Positions 29,457-32,779 of a DNA stretch of 32,779 nucleotides are shown piece by piece. The stretch is from NCBI GenBank assembly GCA_023137075.1, contig JAGLQA010000095.1, positions 1 through 32,779 on the forward strand, in the 5' to 3' direction. The translations under genes were made by a program, and so were the position numbers. The stretch is from Candidatus Aminicenantota bacterium (GTDB taxonomy: Bacteria; Acidobacteriota; Aminicenantia; UBA2199). The notes beneath the pieces are model-generated. The model did no database searches, was not told where the DNA came from, and was given only the letters and a program-made list of their open reading frames with translations. How positions within the stretch are numbered: position 1 is the stretch's first letter; every line of letters starts with the position of its first letter.

Positions 29457-30398
29457 ATGGAAAAAGAAAGAAGAAAGCATAAACGAATAAATAAGACGAT
29501 GGCTGTTCAAATCGAGGACAGCTACGGCATCGTAATCGATTTATCACAAGGAGGCCTGCGAATAATTCCCGATGCCTTGCCAAAAAAAATCGAAGATATC
29601 CGAATAAGCTTTATTACCGAGGACGGAGAACCAATCGAATTACGGGGAGCGGTTGTCAGAATAGTCGACAGGAAGAAAAAAGAGGGTAAGTATGAGTTGG
29701 GTTTAGCGATTCCGAAAAGTCCGGAAAATTATCGCAAATATATAGAAGCACTGGAAAAAGATGAGAGTCCCAGCGGCATATTCCAGGAAAATGTACGCCA
29801 GGACCTGGTTGAGGCAGTTCTTAAAGGGAAAGAAGAAAACCTTTCTATTCCGAAAAGCGAAGCGCCGCCCCCTCCCCCGGCTCCATATGAAGCCGTTGAA
29901 GAGAATAACCTGAACATTCCAATTGAAGAATTATTACAGGAGGAGCCGGAAGCGGATTTCCCGGAAACACCTGGTCCCGCCCCACAAGAGCATACTCCTG
30001 ATGAAACAATCGTGATGCCGGCCAACAGGCTGCCCTATCAAGTACCTCAGACCGCGGACACAGGCACGTCTTCATCCGGTAAAAAAAAGGCGGCCCCGCA
30101 AAGAGTAGAAATTTCCTTTGAAGAATTTTTACAAAAAAACCCACAATTCAATAAACCGGCGGGGCCTTCTTCTCCGGCACAGGTTCCACCAACTGAAGAT
30201 GAAGAGTCTCTTGACAGGGTTTTTAAGGAATCACCGCAGCCGGGTCCTTCTCTTACCAAACCTGAACAAGAAATCGATCCATCTCTTAACGGAATATTCA
30301 AGGAAAACACACAACCACATCCAATCCCGAAAACCGACAAAGAACAGGAGGAAGATATGTCACTTGATAAAATATTCAAAGAACAGGACAAAAGCTGA
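29457..30398 (+). CDS. PilZ-domain protein with a disordered, repeat-bearing C-terminal tail
   Basis: The protein has 313 residues. The PilZ domain (1-100) has both c-di-GMP-binding motifs: RxxxR (R6-x3-R10) and D28-x-S30-x-x-G33. Residues from about 115 on are rich in Pro, Glu, Gln and Ser and look disordered. This tail repeats a short motif ending in FKE: SLDRVFKE, SLNGIFKE and SLDKIFKE near the C-terminus, with weaker relatives PSGIFQEN (about 105) and SFEEFLQKN (about 220). Such motifs could bind a partner protein several times. No membrane segment is seen. It is 10 bases upstream of nadC and likely heads that operon. The ATG lacks a ribosome binding site. A role as c-di-GMP receptor is inferred. 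Confidence 0.82.
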   Translation: MEKERRKHKRINKTMAVQIEDSYGIVIDLSQGGLRIIPDALPKKIEDIRISFITEDGEPIELRGAVVRIVDRKKKEGKYELGLAIPKSPENYRKYIEALEKDESPSGIFQENVRQDLVEAVLKGKEENLSIPKSEAPPPPPAPYEAVEENNLNIPIEELLQEEPEADFPETPGPAPQEHTPDETIVMPANRLPYQVPQTADTGTSSSGKKKAAPQRVEISFEEFLQKNPQFNKPAGPSSPAQVPPTEDEESLDRVFKESPQPGPSLTKPEQEIDPSLNGIFKENTQPHPIPKTDKEQEEDMSLDKIFKEQDKS

Positions 30399-30408
30399 AA
30401 CGTGGAAT

Positions 30409-31272
30409 ATGGATTTCAAAGATAAATTAATGCTGCAAATCATAGAGCTGGCTCTATCTGAAGATAAAATCTCGGCAGACATTACTACGAATTCACTGAT
30501 CGAATATGACAACCAGGTAAGTGCTTATGCAGCGGCAAAGGAAGCAGGCGTCATTTCGGGTATACCGGTGTTTATCGAGACCTTCAAAAAAGTTGATCCG
30601 GCCACCCAAATTCAAATTCTTAAAAATGATGGAGATGAAGTAAAAAAAGGAGATATCGTCCTTGAAATCCTGGGCAAAGAAAGCTCGATTTTAAAAGCCG
30701 AACGAACGGCCTTGAATTTTTTACAGAGGTTGAGCGGCATATCAACCCTGACCAAAAAGTATGTGGACAAATTAAAACCTTACAATATCACTTTATTGGA
30801 TACCCGAAAAACCACACCGGGCATGAGATATTTAGAGAAAAAAGCAGTCCGGGACGGCGGTGGTTCCAATCACCGGTTAAACCTGGAAGAAATGGCCATG
30901 GTAAAAGATAACCATATCCGAATGGCAGGAACCATTTCAAAGGCCGTTAAAAAGATAAGGGAAAAATTTCCGCAAAAAAAACTCGAAGTGGAAGTAAAAG
31001 ATCTATCCGAATTGAACGAAGCCCTGTCTCTCCAGGTTGATCTTATCATGCTGGACAATTTCGATCCCGGCTTATTGAAAGAGGCGGTAAAGATAAAAAA
31101 AAAGTCCCCCGGTCACGTTAAATTTGAAATATCGGGAAATGTAACCTTAGAAAATATCGAAGAAAAAGCTATTCCGGGAATCGATTTCATATCGGTCGGC
31201 GCATTAACCCATTCCGTTAAATCCCTGGATTTAAGTTTAGAAATAAGAGGAGAAAATGAAAGAATTTTATGA
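30409..31272 (+). CDS. nadC: Nicotinate-nucleotide pyrophosphorylase (carboxylating; quinolinate phosphoribosyltransferase)
   Basis: The enzyme has 287 residues from the ATG at 30409, with GTGGA just upstream. The same frame is open back to 30118 but that part overlaps the PilZ gene and is unlike NadC. Conserved parts are the N-terminal LSEDKISADITTNSL, the active-site segment LLDTRKTTPGMRYLEKKAVRDGGGSNHR, MAMVKDNHI, the metal/phosphate-site LEVEVKDLSEL and IMLDNF, and the end ISVGALTHSVKSLDLSLEI. It makes nicotinate mononucleotide from quinolinate and PRPP in de novo NAD synthesis. nadB follows with a 17-base overlap. Confidence 0.96.
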   Translation: MDFKDKLMLQIIELALSEDKISADITTNSLIEYDNQVSAYAAAKEAGVISGIPVFIETFKKVDPATQIQILKNDGDEVKKGDIVLEILGKESSILKAERTALNFLQRLSGISTLTKKYVDKLKPYNITLLDTRKTTPGMRYLEKKAVRDGGGSNHRLNLEEMAMVKDNHIRMAGTISKAVKKIREKFPQKKLEVEVKDLSELNEALSLQVDLIMLDNFDPGLLKEAVKIKKKSPGHVKFEISGNVTLENIEEKAIPGIDFISVGALTHSVKSLDLSLEIRGENERIL

Positions 31273-32779
31273 AACGGATGTTTTGATTATAGGCGGAGGA
31301 ATCGCCGGAGCCACCGCGGCCCTGATATTGACAGAGCAAGGGATAAATACCACGTTAATCTCCAAAGGCAAAGACTATAAGGCAACCAACACGAATTTAG
31401 CCCAGGGCGGTATTGCTGTCTTAGGAGAGGATGAAACCCCCGGGGATTTTATCGATGATATTATCAAAGGGGGGGACGGTATCAATTACACGGGAGCGGT
31501 GGAACAACTGGTTCAGAACTCAGGTAAATTGGTAAAGGAAATATTAATCAATAAAATAAACGTTCCCTTTTCAATGAATCATGGGGATTACGACCTGGCG
31601 CGGGAAGGCGCTCATTCAAACCGGCGCATCCTGAATGTCAAGGATATGACCGGAAAAGCAATCCAGGAAAGTTTTTACAACTACTTGAAAAATCAGCCGA
31701 ATTTGAAGATCCTCTTCAAACACACGGCCATCGACCTGTTAACCTTCCCCCACCACTCCGTGAACCCGGCCAGGACATACGAAGAACCCAAGGCCATCGG
31801 CGCATATATCCTGAACCAGGTGACCCGAAAAGTGATTCGTGTGTTTGCCAAGAAAGTTATATTGGCCACCGGTGGCTTCAGCAGTATTTTCCTGCACTCC
31901 ACCAATCCGGAGTCCGCAATCGGAGACGGGATTGCCATGGCCAACCGCGCGGGTGCCAGGCTGGCTAATTTGGAATATGTCCAGTTTCACCCTACATCCC
32001 TTTTCCATAAGGAAGCGGACAGTTTCTTGATTTCCGAAGCGGTAAGAGGCGAAGGGGCAAAATTGATGAACAGGAAAGGTGAATATTTCATGAAGGAATA
32101 TGCCGTCTTAGGTGACCTGGCCCCCCGGGATGAGGTTTCCCGGGCCATTTACGCCGAGATGATTAAGCACGGCGACGATTTTGTGCTGCTCGACCTGGCT
32201 TCTTTTGCCAAAATTAATATAGAAGAGAGGTTCCCCACGATTTATAAAACCTGCCTTAATTACGGCATCGATATTATGAAACGCCCCATTCCCGTTGTGC
32301 CTGCCGCCCATTACGGTATCGGCGGAGTACTCTGTGATCTGAAGGGAAGAACCAGCCTTAAAAACCTCTATGCCATCGGTGAAGTTTCCACTACCGGGGT
32401 TCACGGTGCCAATCGACTGGCTTCCGTTTCGCTGCTTGAGGGGCTGGTCTGGGGAGTCAAAGCCGCGAAGGATATCATCGAAAATATCGATGATGAAAAA
32501 GATCCCTATACGATCGCGGAAGTTCCCGAATGGAAGTACCCCCACCCCCAGGAGGAACTGGACCCGGCACTGGTATGGCAGGACCAGGTTACCATCAAGT
32601 ACATCATGTGGAATTACAGTGGTATCGTGCGAACTGCCAAACGGCTCGAAAGAGCCAAATCGGACCTGGCATATTTAAGACACCGCATCATTAAATTCTA
32701 CCGGAAAACCGAAATCAACAACAAAATAATCGGTTTGCGGGAAAGTGTGCAAACCGCCTTATTAGTGGTTACCTCTGCC
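31256..32779 (+). CDS. nadB: L-aspartate oxidase, 3' end outside the window
   Basis: The frame opens at ATG 31256 inside the end of nadC (GAGGAG site just before it) and stays open for 508 codons to the right edge without a stop. The sequence is a FAD-dependent succinate dehydrogenase/fumarate reductase-type flavoprotein: IIGGGIAGATAAL near the start, NTNLAQGGIAV, AREGAHSNRRIL, VILATGGFSSIF, VQFHPTSLF, EAVRGEGAKLMN, VPAAHYGIGGV and VSTTGVHGANRLASVSLLEGLVWG. It oxidises aspartate to iminoaspartate, using fumarate or oxygen as acceptor; in an anaerobe fumarate is likely. Most of the protein is present; only the end of the C-terminal helical domain is cut off. nadA is not in the window. Confidence 0.95.
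   Translation, partial: MKEFYETDVLIIGGGIAGATAALILTEQGINTTLISKGKDYKATNTNLAQGGIAVLGEDETPGDFIDDIIKGGDGINYTGAVEQLVQNSGKLVKEILINKINVPFSMNHGDYDLAREGAHSNRRILNVKDMTGKAIQESFYNYLKNQPNLKILFKHTAIDLLTFPHHSVNPARTYEEPKAIGAYILNQVTRKVIRVFAKKVILATGGFSSIFLHSTNPESAIGDGIAMANRAGARLANLEYVQFHPTSLFHKEADSFLISEAVRGEGAKLMNRKGEYFMKEYAVLGDLAPRDEVSRAIYAEMIKHGDDFVLLDLASFAKINIEERFPTIYKTCLNYGIDIMKRPIPVVPAAHYGIGGVLCDLKGRTSLKNLYAIGEVSTTGVHGANRLASVSLLEGLVWGVKAAKDIIENIDDEKDPYTIAEVPEWKYPHPQEELDPALVWQDQVTIKYIMWNYSGIVRTAKRLERAKSDLAYLRHRIIKFYRKTEINNKIIGLRESVQTALLVVTSA

Noticed and set aside
30118..30408. N-terminal extension of NadC
   Set aside because: The extra 97 codons overlap the PilZ gene in another frame and do not resemble NadC; the ATG at 30409 fits the family start.

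Overview
The window is a stretch of a bacterial chromosome, most likely from an anaerobic, Gram-negative-type organism. The evidence is a TonB-dependent outer-membrane receptor, an MsbA-type exporter, a secreted glycosidase-like protein, a fused 2-oxoacid:ferredoxin oxidoreductase, a two-cluster ferredoxin and a B12-dependent acyl-CoA mutase. An uncultured lineage with this lifestyle (for example an Aminicenantes-like acidobacterial relative) would fit, but the sequence alone does not fix the taxonomy.

Layout. (1) 1-1562: the end of an M19 dipeptidase gene, then a small toxin-antitoxin block (orphan HicB-like gene, antitoxin + TumE/DUF6516 toxin) bracketed by two near-identical 19-nt direct repeats. 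(2) 1576-9167, plus strand: a metabolic cluster made of a B12-binding mutase subunit, a mutase catalytic subunit, an old-yellow-enzyme-type FMN/4Fe-4S/FAD reductase, a 2x[4Fe-4S] ferredoxin, a methylmalonyl-CoA-epimerase-like VOC protein and an 840-aa fused IorA-IorB-type oxidoreductase. Several family-diagnostic residues are replaced, which points to an acyl-CoA rearrangement/reduction pathway with a non-standard substrate. (3) 15792-9261, minus strand: serC, a serA-like dehydrogenase, a divergent pterin-binding methyltransferase-like gene, pssA, an msbA-like ABC exporter and yicC. These would make serine and then phosphatidylserine, next to an envelope lipid exporter. (4) 16038-16158: tRNA-Lys(CUU) with its own promoter.

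(5) 16159-19620: a visibly AT-richer accessory segment next to the tRNA. It holds small unknown genes (a DUF2335-like membrane protein, a DUF4177-like protein with an internal repeat, a secreted protein) and a broken VapBC pair. It also holds the most unusual object in the window: an array of eight imperfect TCAAA/TTTGA dyads spaced 20-21 bp (once 30 bp) at 17996-18165, followed by a cluster of seven GTAC-centred repeats at 18195-18271. (6) 19654-22870: a 3'(2'),5'-bisphosphate nucleotidase divergent from a TonB-dependent receptor whose leader can form a nested hairpin. (7) 22985-25577: a UPF0175/DUF3368 toxin-antitoxin pair followed by a 611-aa protein with a PD-(D/E)xK-like motif. (8) 25578-32779: a spermidine-synthase-like methyltransferase-fold gene, a secreted GH-D-like glycosidase with a discoidin-like domain (minus strand), and a PilZ protein with a repeated C-terminal motif heading an operon with nadC and nadB (nadB runs off the window).

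Most genes have strong AGGAGG-type ribosome binding sites. Three (25944, 29457, and 11950 on the minus strand) instead start within a few bases of where a good promoter would place the transcript start, so they may be leaderless. Function calls rest on motif recognition by eye. No database search was run.
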